Source: Gongronella butleri
Taxonomy: Eukaryota > Mucoromycota > Mucoromycetes > Mucorales > Cunninghamellaceae
NCBI GenBank assembly: GCA_025201375.1
Contig: JAIWZP010000002.1
Coordinates: forward strand, 372,001-436,000
Direction: 5' to 3'
Length of the DNA stretch: 64,000 nucleotides
Both the position numbers and the translations under genes were made by a program. Of this stretch, positions 1 to 10,537 are shown one piece after another. The notes under the pieces are model-generated. The model saw only the letters and a list, made by a program, of their open reading frames with translations. It was not told the origin of the DNA and did no database searches. Within the stretch, counting starts at the first letter, position 1. Each line of letters starts with the position of its first letter.

Positions 1-273
1 CGATGTAAGTCGTGAAAAAACGTGCATTCGTTCTTTGATTTTGGTGTTTCTCATTCTCCTTATTTCCAGTATAAGACGGAAGAGATCGAGAACGTGGCGA
101 AATCAGTGCGCCAACACCATGGCCATCTACAAACGACGGACTTCGACACAAATCTACCTGTCATGGAATCTTTGCTCGCAGAATTAGATGCTTTAGAAGC
201 GACACAAATTGAACGAAGAAAATTACGACAATTCTCGTGCATAGGGATGATTTTACTGTATCTAATAAAATAA
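1..273 (+). CDS. 3' end of an unidentified gene (last exon)
   Basis: Partial at the left edge. Positions 1-4 look like the end of an exon, followed by a GTAAGT donor and an intron closing with a TTTCCAG acceptor at 69. The last exon, 70-273, encodes 67 residues, first polar and helical (starts YKTEEIENVAKSV), then with a hydrophobic end (IGMILLYLIK). An AATAAA-like signal overlaps the stop region near 263-272. I do not recognise the family, and too little is present to assign a function. The gene is co-directional with the TTC7 gene that starts about 225 bp downstream. Confidence 0.5.
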
Positions 274-497
274 ATATGATTTTTTTTAAAAAAAGAAAAG
301 TGCCATTTCACTGATGTCCGAGATTTTTGCATTGAATACGCGCGCGCATCGGGACTCGAATGTCAGCGTGGCTGGTCCGATGCGGAAATAGGCGGGAGTC
401 TGAATTTGGTAAAAGGGGTCGCTCCTTTTACTTTCTCCCTGTTTCTTCTTTTCGCCCCCTTTTTTTCTTTCTTTTATTTTTATTTTTCTCTTGCTTG

Positions 498-1194
498 ATG
501 CTGTTTGCCCATTCGACGCAGTCGGCACACCTGGCGCAGGAGATTGACCGTGCGCGGTGTCAGGGACACTGGCACCTTGTGCCTGACCTTGTCAAGCGGT
601 ATGTCCGCCAGCACCCCGAGGGCGTAGGTAAAACAAGGACCGCATAGACTGGGGTTGGGGTGGGTGGGTGGGGGCGCGAGACAGACAGGCGCGACCCCAC
701 AAAGCAAGTCAAACACGACTCGACGCAATTGAACGCTTTATTTTCATTTTTTTCTCTTTAGAAGAGTGGGAGCAGCTTTTATTGGCGGAAGTACAGCTTG
801 TGCAGCTTGTCAAGGACGCGCGCACCGTCGAGGCACACGAGGCGCAGGGAATCAAATCGCAGCTAGACACGGTGTTGACCACTTCCAAGGCTTCGGCGCA
901 AGTCAAGGAGGTAAATGCTGAGAAAAGTCGTGAAAATGGTCCCCACCCCGGCTCACACCCGTGCTCGTTTTGTTTTTTTTTCCTTAGTGCGCCAAGGTGG
1001 TGCTGGCCCGGTTGCTTTTTGTGTGCCGCGAGTATCGGCAGGCGGCGGCACTGGCGCACTCTATCCGATTTGAGCAGCAAATTGAGGGCTACACGCTGAT
1101 TCTGTGCATGCAGGCAAAGACCGTCCAGGGTAACCCAAAAGAAAAAAAGGAGGCGCTTTTTTTTTTTTTTTTTTTTGTCTCATACGTACGTTTC

Positions 1195-1234
<40 letters not shown>

Positions 1235-4102
1235 ATTCGTTAGCGATGTGTTTGGAGCAATTGGGCGATTTCGAGGCATGTTTGCGGTCGTATGACTCGC
1301 TAGCGATGCTGCTGCTTGATCACATGCTGCCTGTACAAGATGCGATGGTGCTCGAATGGCTGGAGGAAGCTCTGTATCGTGGATGTCAGCTGACGATGCA
1401 AGCGTAAGGATAAAAAAAGTCAAAAAAAAAAAAGAAAAACCCATGGCAGCCACGATTTGTGTTTCTGCTCACGGACCGCCTCAATTTTAAAATTAAAATT
1501 TTAGACCAGGCAGCACCCAACAAAGGCGGCAGCTGCTTTTGTGCCACCACCGATTGACGTCACACCAACCTTTTTCGTGGCAATTGGCACGTCGGCGTGA
1601 ATTGACGTGTGCACTGCTCCAGCACCTGTCCGAAAAGAATGACGATGACGATGACGACGACGACCGCGATGATCGATTGCTTCAATTGCAGCTGTACACT
1701 CTTTACGAGAAGCTGGTGAACAAGAGTGACGGGACGCAGGATCTGGAGATGTTTGTAGAAATGCTTGCGCGCGATTTGCCGCGGCTTGCGCGGTCCGTGG
1801 ACGATTTGCACGGATTCAAGCAAGTGGTTGAGCGCGCCAAGCAGTTCAATCTATCGTCGGCGTGCCTCGTGCGGCACCATTTGACCATTTTGTACTATTT
1901 GGGTGAGTATCAGGAGGCGCACCATGCGATTCTCGCGTACCTGAGCTTGGCCGGCATCGTGCGACTGAGCCAATGGCACGACGACGATGGCCAAGGCAAA
2001 GCGTGCTTCCGCGGGCGTCAAGGCCAAGCCATCCCGGAGCCGCGCTCTCCTGTTTCATGCTCATTTGCCACAAAATCAACCAATGAATCCATTGACAAGC
2101 AAGCACACGTGCTTTTGATCGCAATGCAGCTGTACCACAGCCTCGACCAGCCTTCGGACGCCGTCGACATGGCGAATCTCGCATTGGATCTGCTGGCGCA
2201 GCACGGCGACTCTCCAGAACTAGTGAAATTCAATGAAAAAAGCAGCAACATTGCCGCGGACCTGTATCGTACGGCGGGCGCCGCCTATGGGTGGCTGGCA
2301 ACACAAGGTAAGACTCCTCAAGAAAAAAAATGGGGGGTATCATCTGTGTATACTTTCAAAATGACTGATTTTTCTTTTTTATTTTTTTTTTATTTTTGAT
2401 TCTCGAAACATGTAGCCTTTGATAGTGAGCGTCGTGCTTTGCTGCATGAAAAGGCTTTAGCGTTGTTACAGCAGGCCATCACGACGGCACCGGACAGCTT
2501 TCAGGCTCATTATCAATTGGGGTACCAGCACGCATCGATGCGCAACATTTGCAACGCGATTACATCAGCCAAATGTGCATTGAAGCTGCGGCCCATGGAT
2601 CTTGGGTCGTGGCACCTGCTGATTTTGACCTTGTCGTGCCCCGGGCAAGGCGTGAGCCACGAGACCGTTTTGAACATGGCGGATAAAGCGCTGCAGCATC
2701 ACGATTCTGAAGCCAATTCATCGTCTTTTGAGCGTCTGTGTGCGAATTGGCAGGAAGAGCGGCACACGCAGCGATTGGCCCTGGCAATGACGCATAACCG
2801 ACTTGTACGCGCCTGTCACGGTGCGCGTGACGCGTTGGAACAACATCCGACCCTCTTTAAAAAATATGGACATTGGTGTCGGCGGCACGCAGGCGCATCA
2901 GTGATTGACGACAACGATGCATTTCCGCAGCTGTCGACCTCGGTTTTGGGTGGTGACTGGCACCAGCACGGTGCTGCGCGCGCACCCACGTCCCAACTAT
3001 CGACTTTTGGCAATTTACCGGAATTCATGTCTCAAAGCCACGTGTTGGTCCTTCCCCACGCAAAGCCCAGTCGCAAGAGCAGCGTACGCAGCAGCCATTC
3101 GTCGCACACCATGGCGGCGTCACCGTCGATTTCGTCGATGGACGAAAATTCGCGTTCGTTTAGGCGGCGCAGCGCAAGCAGCGGCACGATCCGTGTGTCT
3201 GAACCTGTCATGCAGCCGTTGGCGGCTCCTGAGGCCGCAGAGTCACGACTGCTGCGTCGCGGGTCGTCATCCTTGCGCAAACATTCGAGCAATTCAATGT
3301 TACGGACGACACATTATTGGCATGGCTTGTTTCCGTCGCGCAGCTCCAGCCGACGATCGTTTTTCGCCTTGTCGGCGGTCTCATCGTCACCCACGCCCAC
3401 GCACGCCAGCAACGACACGGCGTACATGCCGTCCAACCTCGAAAAAACGAAATCGGCCGACATGCCGTTCATCTCGTTGCTGCAGCCGACGCGCTTAACA
3501 CCGCATTGGACAACGCACGTGGATTTGCAACGCAAACGACAACAACGATGGGTTGCTCGGCTCTGGCGCCTGGCCGCGGACATGTATGAGTGCCTTGATC
3601 AGCACGATGACGCGCTGCACGCTCTGTTTGAGGCCGAATGCGTGTGCCCTGGCGATGACGCGGATTTATGGTGCCAGATGGCACGCATGGCGCACCAGCC
3701 TCCCATTGTCGCCCAACGTTTGTTCGAAAAGGGCCTTTTCATCGACCCTTTGCATGTTGGGTGCCATGTTGGCCTGGCCACGCTGCATGTTGCTCAAGGT
3801 GACATTGATCTCGCTCAAGGTTTATTACAGGAGGTGACACAAGCATTCGGATGGGCGTGCCCAGAAGCCTGGTAGGTCACGGTGTTGCAAAATGGATGCG
3901 ATGGGGCACAAAACCTCAATTTTTTTTTTTTTTTTTTTTTTTGCGTTTGCCAATTGGCGACACCTACAGGTATCAGCTGGGCTGTCTTCACAAGGAGCAC
4001 CTGGGGGACATGGCAAAGGCCAAGGCGTGCTTGCTTTATGCATTAGATCTGGCAGAGACGGAGCCGATTCAACCGTTTGAACTCTTGCCTCGGCTTTCGT
4101 AG
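498..4102 (+). CDS. TTC7: TTC7/YPP1-like TPR protein of the PI4-kinase plasma-membrane complex
   Basis: Seven exons (498-627, 762-910, 988-1129, 1244-1403, 1505-2307, 2416-3871, 3970-4102) join in phase to give about 990 residues, usual for fungal Ypp1/TTC7. The N-terminus (LAQEIDRARCQGHWHL) matches the start of the TTC7 N-terminal repeat domain. TPR-like helices are visible near residues 475-510 (ALLQQAITTAPDSFQAHYQ) and again after about 850. In the family this protein bridges EFR3 and the Stt4/PI4KIIIalpha kinase at the plasma membrane to make PI4P. Oddities: an aspartate-rich run near residues 239-247 and a Ser/Arg-rich, probably disordered insert around 660-800 between the TPR blocks. 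Intron 3 holds a T-run of about 30 nt. The start at 498 precedes the conserved helix directly; an upstream in-frame ATG at 360 would add a low-complexity, non-conserved leader. Convergent with PSF2. Confidence 0.85.
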
Positions 4103-4132
4103 AAAAACATGGCTTCCGAAAACAAATTCAGC

Positions 4133-4138
4133 AATAAA
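4133..4138 (+). terminator. AATAAA polyadenylation signal of TTC7
   Basis: A canonical AATAAA lies about 30 bp after the TTC7 stop codon and before the convergent PSF2 gene ends at 4348. Confidence 0.5.
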
Positions 4139-4347
4139 ACTTTAATTTTGCATCATGGCGGGCGTTGCACAAGATTGGGTTGCCATTTGGGAGAGTGGCC
4201 GGAGGAGTGATGAAAAAAAAACAAGGGGAATAAAGAAAAAAAACAAAACAAAGCAGGACTATATACAAATAGAGCAAAAGGGGCAAGATGGCACGCGTTG
4301 CCACGCGCGACAAAAGAAGTGCAGATGGTATGAGGCACAACAGGGGA

Positions 4348-5194
4348 TCAAGATTGGAAGCCGAGCTTGCGCATCTCATTGAATGCCTTTGAAAAGAAGG
4401 GTCGGATTTCGTTGATTTCCATAAATGACAAATTGTGCATCTAAAATAAAAACACAAGAAAATGAGCGCGTTTGTCGATCGCGGGTCGCGTCGCGTGGCT
4501 CCACTTACCCCTAGCCATCGGTCATCCAGAGCCTGCAGACCAATGCGTGCCTTGGATTGACGTGTTTCGCGCAGATCTTTGAGCAATTTGCGGACTTGCT
4601 CTGCCTGGGGCACGTCGTCTGCCGCACTGAGAACGAAAGAAAGAGGGAGAGGGCGAGAAAGAAAGAAAAAGAAGGCCAATGCAGGTTAGACAAGGGCGGT
4701 CAATGGCTGGTAAATGAACGGAAATTACCTCTCGAGGATCATGTGAGCCATTTCCATGTAATGAAAGGGCAATGCGCAGAATTCGTCCTTTGTTTCCTCC
4801 TTTTCCAGACGCTCGGCCAAATGTTCTGCAGATTTTTAAAAAGTGTGAGGGAGCCATCCTCTCTTGTGCAAACCCATTGGCGTGGTTTTTACCGAGCGTG
4901 AGCCAGGGGGGAGGCACCAATTTGCATTTTTGATTCTTTTTCATGCTGATGGCAAGCCACAATGGCACTTTGGTGGGCAGTGGCGGACGAAAGGGCCCGT
5001 ATGTTGTCTAGGCAATAGATAAAAAAAAAACAGAATAAGATCCATGACCTGCCAAGCGACGTCATGTTTTGTACCTGGATCAGCTTCATGGGCGGCATCT
5101 TATATAAGGGTATGACAGATATTTGCTCGTTTCCTGCAATAAACTCTATTTCGTCTGGCGTAAACGCAGGACGGTGTTGTCTAGGAAGCGCCAT
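4348..5194 (-). CDS. PSF2: GINS complex subunit Psf2
   Basis: Five exons on the minus strand (5194-5075, 5007-4893, 4825-4729, 4626-4509, 4440-4348) give 180 residues, the normal Psf2 size. The start MALPRQHRPAFTPDEIEFIA followed by VPLWLAISMKKNQKCKLVPP is the typical Psf2 N-terminus; FHYMEMAHMIL and the C-terminal HNLSFMEINEIRPFF complete the signature, each recovered only after splicing. GINS (Sld5, Psf1, Psf2, Psf3) joins Cdc45 and Mcm2-7 to form the replicative helicase in the nucleus. The gene converges on TTC7 with about 245 bp between stop codons and shares a roughly 390-bp upstream spacer with the divergent glycosyltransferase. All phases close exactly, so I am confident of the model. 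Confidence 0.93.
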
Positions 5195-5586
5195 GAAGGG
5201 CTAGAAAAAAAAAAAAAAGCAAACAGGTCCAGGGAAAAACAAAAAGAACACGCTTTTTGGTGCGCGCGCCTCTTTCGTTTTGGCGAATTGCCTGTTTTGG
5301 GCGCTCCCTGAATGGGGTGACACAAGCAGCCATTCGAAAAAAATTAAAGCTCTTGTTCCGGGGCTTCTTTGACTCTTTTTTGCCTCTCTTTTCTTCGCTT
5401 TTTCCCTTGTTTCCCCCCCTCCCTTCCTCCCTCAACTATGTCCACATAGACTATCCTCTGCCCTCCACTTTTCTCTTTTCCTCGTCCTCCTCCTCTTTTT
5501 TTTTTTATTCACAAAAGACAGCACTCACCACTCCTTTAAACTCCTTTCCTTTCTGTTTTTCTATCCTTTTGCCCAAATTTCACGAG
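5195..5586. promoter_or_regulatory. Divergent promoter region between PSF2 and the glycosyltransferase
   Basis: This 392-bp spacer has a strongly pyrimidine-rich tract on the plus strand (about 5345-5580) leading to the glycosyltransferase ATG, as at many fungal 5' leaders. I see no clear TATA box for either gene here; a TATATAAG string at about 5100 lies inside PSF2. Confidence 0.4.
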
Positions 5587-8057
5587 ATGCTCTTCCAACG
5601 ACGTTCGCACTCACCACCTGTGCTGCCCACGACGTTGTCCAAAGGACCAATGCAGCAGCAGCAGCAAAAGCGCAAGCGTCCGCCGCCGCCCTTTTTGCCT
5701 GCCGCGGCATTGGATCGACGTTGGCGCTGGTGGCACATCCTGTCGCTTGTTATCCTGCTCATCGCCTTTGCCGAGGTGCTGCTGATCTTTACAGGCTCGG
5801 TCGTCTTCCATTGGCAGCGCGCACCCATCCGCATTGGTAAGAAAAAAAAAGTCGATTTTCCCGGATTTTCTCCTTTTTATCTTGATCTTGCTTGATCTGA
5901 CTCAATTCTTTTTTTTTTTTTACAGCGATCCGGCAATTCCCCAACGTGACGTACCAGCCACTGGACACTTCGGCCGTGTTCCCGGGGAGTGATTGGCGCA
6001 ACAGCACGAGTGTGTACCACATCACCAAGGAATTCGGCCCTGCGACCATGGGCGGCATGGGCACGATCCTGACATCCATGACGGCTGAGCAGCAAAAGAC
6101 AGGGCTCGCCAATGTGAACGTGGTCATGCCATTCTACTCGTTTATGCGCAAAAAGCAAAAAGGCGTCAAACTCGAGAAATACGCGGATCTTGTCATCCAC
6201 ATCCCCTCACGGACGCGTCGCGCCGCTGAATCGCCGTCTTTGCTCCATCAGAACAATCAATCGGCCACGACAACCTACACCACGTTATCCTCGGTGCGCG
6301 TGCCTGCCATGGGCCAAGAAGAAAACGACGAAAATGAAGAAAACGCGCCCACGGCGCTTCCACCACCAACCGCGCCGCTGTCATCGTCGTCATCGTCGTC
6401 GTCCGCTGCCATGCAAGACACGGCATTGACGGAAACGATCGAATTCCGCGTGACGCGGTGGAAATACGCGCTTTCGACGCCGCCAGCGGCCATCAATGAG
6501 ACATCTTGGTATATAGATGATGGCGGGCATAATGTGACGTTGGCCCCAGGCGAGCGACGGCCACCATTGAAGCGCGAACAGGTCACGGTGTACCTGATTG
6601 GCCCTGCGACTCAAGCACCATTCAATGCTGCATTCCGTGCACGCACCATTGTCGACATTTACAGCACGCCCAAGGAATTGCCCCAGGAATGGAAGGATCA
6701 ATACTTTCTCAAAGCGGCTGCGGCATTTTTGTCGTTCCAGGCGTCCACGGCCAGCCACGACACGTCGCTTTTTGCCCCTCAGCACGATGCGTTGCATTCT
6801 GTTGATGTTGTGCATATTCATGGCGCGACCAATGCGTATCTTGCACATTATTTACAAGACGGCACGCTCTGGAACAGTGCGCTTCCGAGGCCGGCCATTG
6901 TGTACACGATGCACGATTATTTGGATGAACTGCAATATACCAACACCGTCGACAATGTCAACACCTTTGATGCGTACCCGCCCATCACGGATTTGGCGCC
7001 TGTCCTCGGCCACCGCATGTTCATGTCCAGTCTAGCCATTGATCTTGCCGATGTCGTCACCTTTGTCAGCAGTTCCATGGCCGCGCAAATTGTTCAGGGC
7101 GACCTCGATTTCTATCTCAAAGAGCTCGTCATGGACAGCCTGCTCGAAAAGGCCAGAAATCGTCGTTTCTTTGGCATCTCCAATGGCCTCGATTTTTCAC
7201 ACGCCGATCCGTTTCACAGCAAGCGCCTGACACGCGCCAAGATTGTGTATCCGCTGTCAGCCTTGGATGAAGCCATGGATACGCGTGAAAGTGACATGAC
7301 TGTTGCACATCAAAAGGACCGCGCCAAGCGGTGGCTCGTGCGCAAGGGATTCTTACAGGAGGGCGACCAATCGCGCCCGCTCGTGCTGTATGTGGGCCGG
7401 TTCCAGTACAACAAGGGGCTTGATGCCTTTCCACGCGCAATTGAAGCCTTTGCACGCCACAATCTCACTTTTGTCATCATTGGCCAGCCCAACAATTACC
7501 CCCTGGACAAGGTGCTCGGTTGGCAGCAGCAATACCCAAACACCGTGCGCTTGGTCACCACACAAAAGGAGCAAAAGCAATGGCTCATCTATGCACGTGC
7601 CGCCGCAGATGCTGTGTTCGTCCCCAGCCTGACCGAGTCCTTTGGTCTCGTTGCAGGCGAGGGGCTCCTCTTTGGCGCCCCTGTTCTGTCCACTGGTGTC
7701 GGCGGCCTCGCCGAATTCCTCGTCGATCGCCCAAATGTACCTGAAACACGCATCTCTGCCACCAATCCCGTCACGCACAATGCCTACCTCTTTGACGTGG
7801 GCGATGACGATGCCATGGACCTCGCCATCGACGATTTGGCAATGGATTTGCACGCGCTGCGCAAGCAAAAAGACGCGCGCGAGTCATTTGTCCGCCACAT
7901 GATCCAATCGGCCATTGCATTGCAATGGGCACGCGACCACCACCATGCAAAGGGCCCCGTCTACGAATACCTGCGTGCTTATGCCATCGCCATCGATCAT
8001 CAGCACCAAAAGGGCCCAACCGCCCAGAAAAATCAGGCACCGCTCATGCTGCGATGA
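5587..8057 (+). CDS. Membrane-anchored glycosyltransferase, starch/glycogen synthase-like (GT4/GT5 fold)
   Basis: Two exons (5587-5836, 5926-8057) give 793 residues. A basic, proline-rich cytosolic N-terminus (residues 1-45) precedes one hydrophobic segment at about 51-72, the layout of a type II membrane protein. From about residue 110 there is a starch-synthase-type N-terminal domain: ITKEFGPATMGGMG corresponds to the K-x-G-G loop that binds the sugar nucleotide. The C-terminal Rossmann domain has LVLYVGRFQYNKG near 568 and the E-x7-E motif ESFGLVAGEG near 654. A Ser/Ala-rich insert with poly-Ser lies around residues 215-250. GT5 enzymes elongate alpha-1,4-glucans, but the membrane anchor suggests a secretory-pathway or wall glucan role instead; this is inference. 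The acceptor sugar cannot be told from sequence. Confidence 0.8.
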
Positions 8058-10537
8058 CATCCGGTCCTCCCTTTTTTCCTCTGTATAGCCATCTTTTTTT
8101 TTATTTTTTTTTATTTTTGTAGTCTAGCCATTGCCACGCACTTTCCCCCCTTTCCCCCCTCCCTTTGTGAATATTTTCAGTAATTATTGGCAAAACGATC
8201 CAAAATAAACCACTTTTATTTTGATTTTTTGGATATTCATGCAAATCCAAAATTTGACCATCGCGAGCCCTCAAAACCAAAATGAAGAACATGGGTCTTC
8301 TCAATTCCGCCAAAATAACACAATAGATGAACGACATGGAGAAACCACGAAAAATGCCAAAAAAGCAAAGGATCCATTGGCTCGTTGCCGAGCAATGCGC
8401 AATTTTCATTAAAACTTTGCACGCGAATTCAGCTTATAAAAACGCGTCGATCAAATCCCGCTGACGCGTCCACTAACAAGAGACAGGTCAGGCGCATGGA
8501 TTCGACTAGAAACAGACGCGTGTAGTTCCACGTTTGGCGCGGTTTTTCACGCGTCGAAAATGCTTATGAATTTTAAACCGTGTCAAAAATGCCCAAAAAG
8601 TCACTTTTTTCACTGATCACCGATAGCCACGTACGCTGTAAGTCATGCTCTTTCTGATGGTGTGACTTTCGTCAAGATACAGGCACTATTCGTAGAGTTT
8701 ACTTTGGGATGAAAAATAGCAACGTTTTGCGTTTTACGCGGAACCCCATCAATGAACCCTTGATTTTTATTGTGTTTTCGCCAGTAAACAAGGCGCGTTC
8801 ACTTAATACTTGAATGCGGTGGGCACCTGAGGACATTAGTTTTGCCTTTTTCAACTCCTCCGCTGTATCCCTTGGAAAATTCGCGATTTTTGAAAATGAG
8901 GATGTCACTTTTTCAAGCGGCCACAGCACCTCGCGGGCGGGCTCATTTGAACAAGGGCGCTTCGTACAACGAAAGCATAGAGAAAATGGTCTAATAAGTA
9001 TTCAGATTCATCAGCGTACAACTCAAAAACAGCAAAAATTCGCCAAGAGCTTTTTTTTCGGTCAGAAGCGATTCGAGCTCCTTTTTTAAATGTACACCTG
9101 ATGACGTTGCTACCCAAAGATCCAAGTACATATTGCAGGTTGATCACCTCCGCTACAACAATCCAGAGTAATCGCAATTGAGGCTTCATTTTTTATCGTC
9201 TTTTGATCGTGTGTCGTTGACTTTGCAGCCTTCGTGCATAAATTTGGCGCGCTGTTGACTGAGTGACGAGACTTGATTCATTTAGCATACCCGGTGAGCG
9301 CGTCAAAAGCGCGTTTGACGGGCTTTTGAATCATTAAAATGCTTTCTAGAACAGAGAAGCGGTTTATCCCGTAACTCATGGTCGCAATTCGCTCGCAGGC
9401 CCAATGACTCGTCGGGATCAAGTAGTGCCAAAGAGTACGTGATCAGCGACTTTTTTAAAGTCATCTACTCGAATCAAGTAGCGTGGATGATGACCGGTGT
9501 GAGTTTGCGACGCGTCATAGTGCTATGCTTACAAATCGAGCGATTTTGACGCACTGTTCGCGCGCAAAGATCATCTCGTCGCTCGCCCGTTGCACGTACG
9601 CGGCACCGCTCGTCCATTGTTTCGGATTCGTTGGGGCAAAAACGCTCAATCTCGTCCCTTTTTATGTTTTCTTTTGAAAAAATCACAAGGCTGAGGGATT
9701 AGCCGTGAATTGCGAACTGTGAATAGGTCATGGCACAGACACTGAACAATGGGGAGCGTGTTACAAACGAAGGAACGATGACTGGTGGCTTGAAGATCGA
9801 AAAAAAAAGACAGAAAAAATGGGGGGAGCAATCAGGGTGGGCGAGGTCTGGTTGGCCCTGAGCAAGTTCGCGTTTTTGCATTGTCAGCAAGACGGCAATG
9901 GACTGCATTTGCCGTGTTGTCACTGCAGATTACCAAATCAGGCTTTCCCATGCCATTTTCCTGGGCGGAGTGGCACGGTCGGGCTTTTACCAACGGTTAA
10001 AAAATGTGGGGAAAAAAGGCGATGGCCCTTGCAAGCTGGGTGAATTTGGTGCCAAAAAAAAAAAAAACCAGGACGACGTGAGTACGGGGAGGGGGGGGGG
10101 AACAAAATGAGGTTTATTTTTGTTGGGTAAAATAAATGGTACAATGAGATTGCGGGGAAGGGCGAACACACAATAAAATAAAAACGCGGGGGAGACGGGC
10201 AAACGGAAGGGGGAAATCTCGGATGTGCAGATGAATGTGACAAAGCAAATGGCGTACGGATGCAAGCATTGAAGCGTGCAATGACGAAAATAGAAGGCTG
10301 TGTCGTAAAAAGTAGGAACCTTGAGCCAGATCAGGACGCATCGGGTTGAAGGAAGCTGTTGACAAGCATATCTGATGGTGGGGGGAGAGAGAAAAAATAA
10401 AGAGGGGCGCGTGCGCGCGTCCAAAAATAAAAAAAAAAGGTCAATCCAGGGCTCCCCACACCTCGTTTTTTTTTTTTTTTTGTTCATTGTCCCGCGGTCT
10501 CCCCCCAATTTCTTCATCACGACGCGTGCGGTCCAAG
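8058..10537. other. Gene-free interval between glycosyltransferase and bZIP gene
   Basis: I find no supported gene in these 2.5 kb. Short open frames on both strands lack homology, splice support or codon bias. The interval carries an inverted copy of dispersed repeat A (8410-8910), many ACGCGT/GCGTCAAA motifs (for example 9290-9330), and A- and G-rich tracts at 10,050-10,100. Confidence 0.6.
8410..8910 (-). repeat. Dispersed repeat family A, inverted copy (A4)
   Basis: Read in reverse complement, this stretch aligns over most of its length with 22,380-22,780 and 59,000-59,440. A 20-base block GGTTTTTCACGCGTCGAAAA at 8541-8560 is identical to the reverse complement of bases near 22,720-22,739. 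CTTGGAAAATTCGCGATTTT near 8872 pairs with the reverse complement near 59,010-59,035. The rest is diverged by substitutions and small indels. No coding capacity or terminal repeats are visible. Confidence 0.7.

Noticed and set aside
2905..3589. Alternative-frame open stretches inside TTC7 exon 6
   Set aside because: They coincide with the Ser/Arg-rich linker; the phase is fixed by TPR sequence on both sides and by splice phases.
6275..6848. Minus-strand open frames opposite the glycosyltransferase
   Set aside because: Shadow frames of a GC-rich exon, with poly-Asp and Arg-rich translations from the sense-strand Ser tracts.
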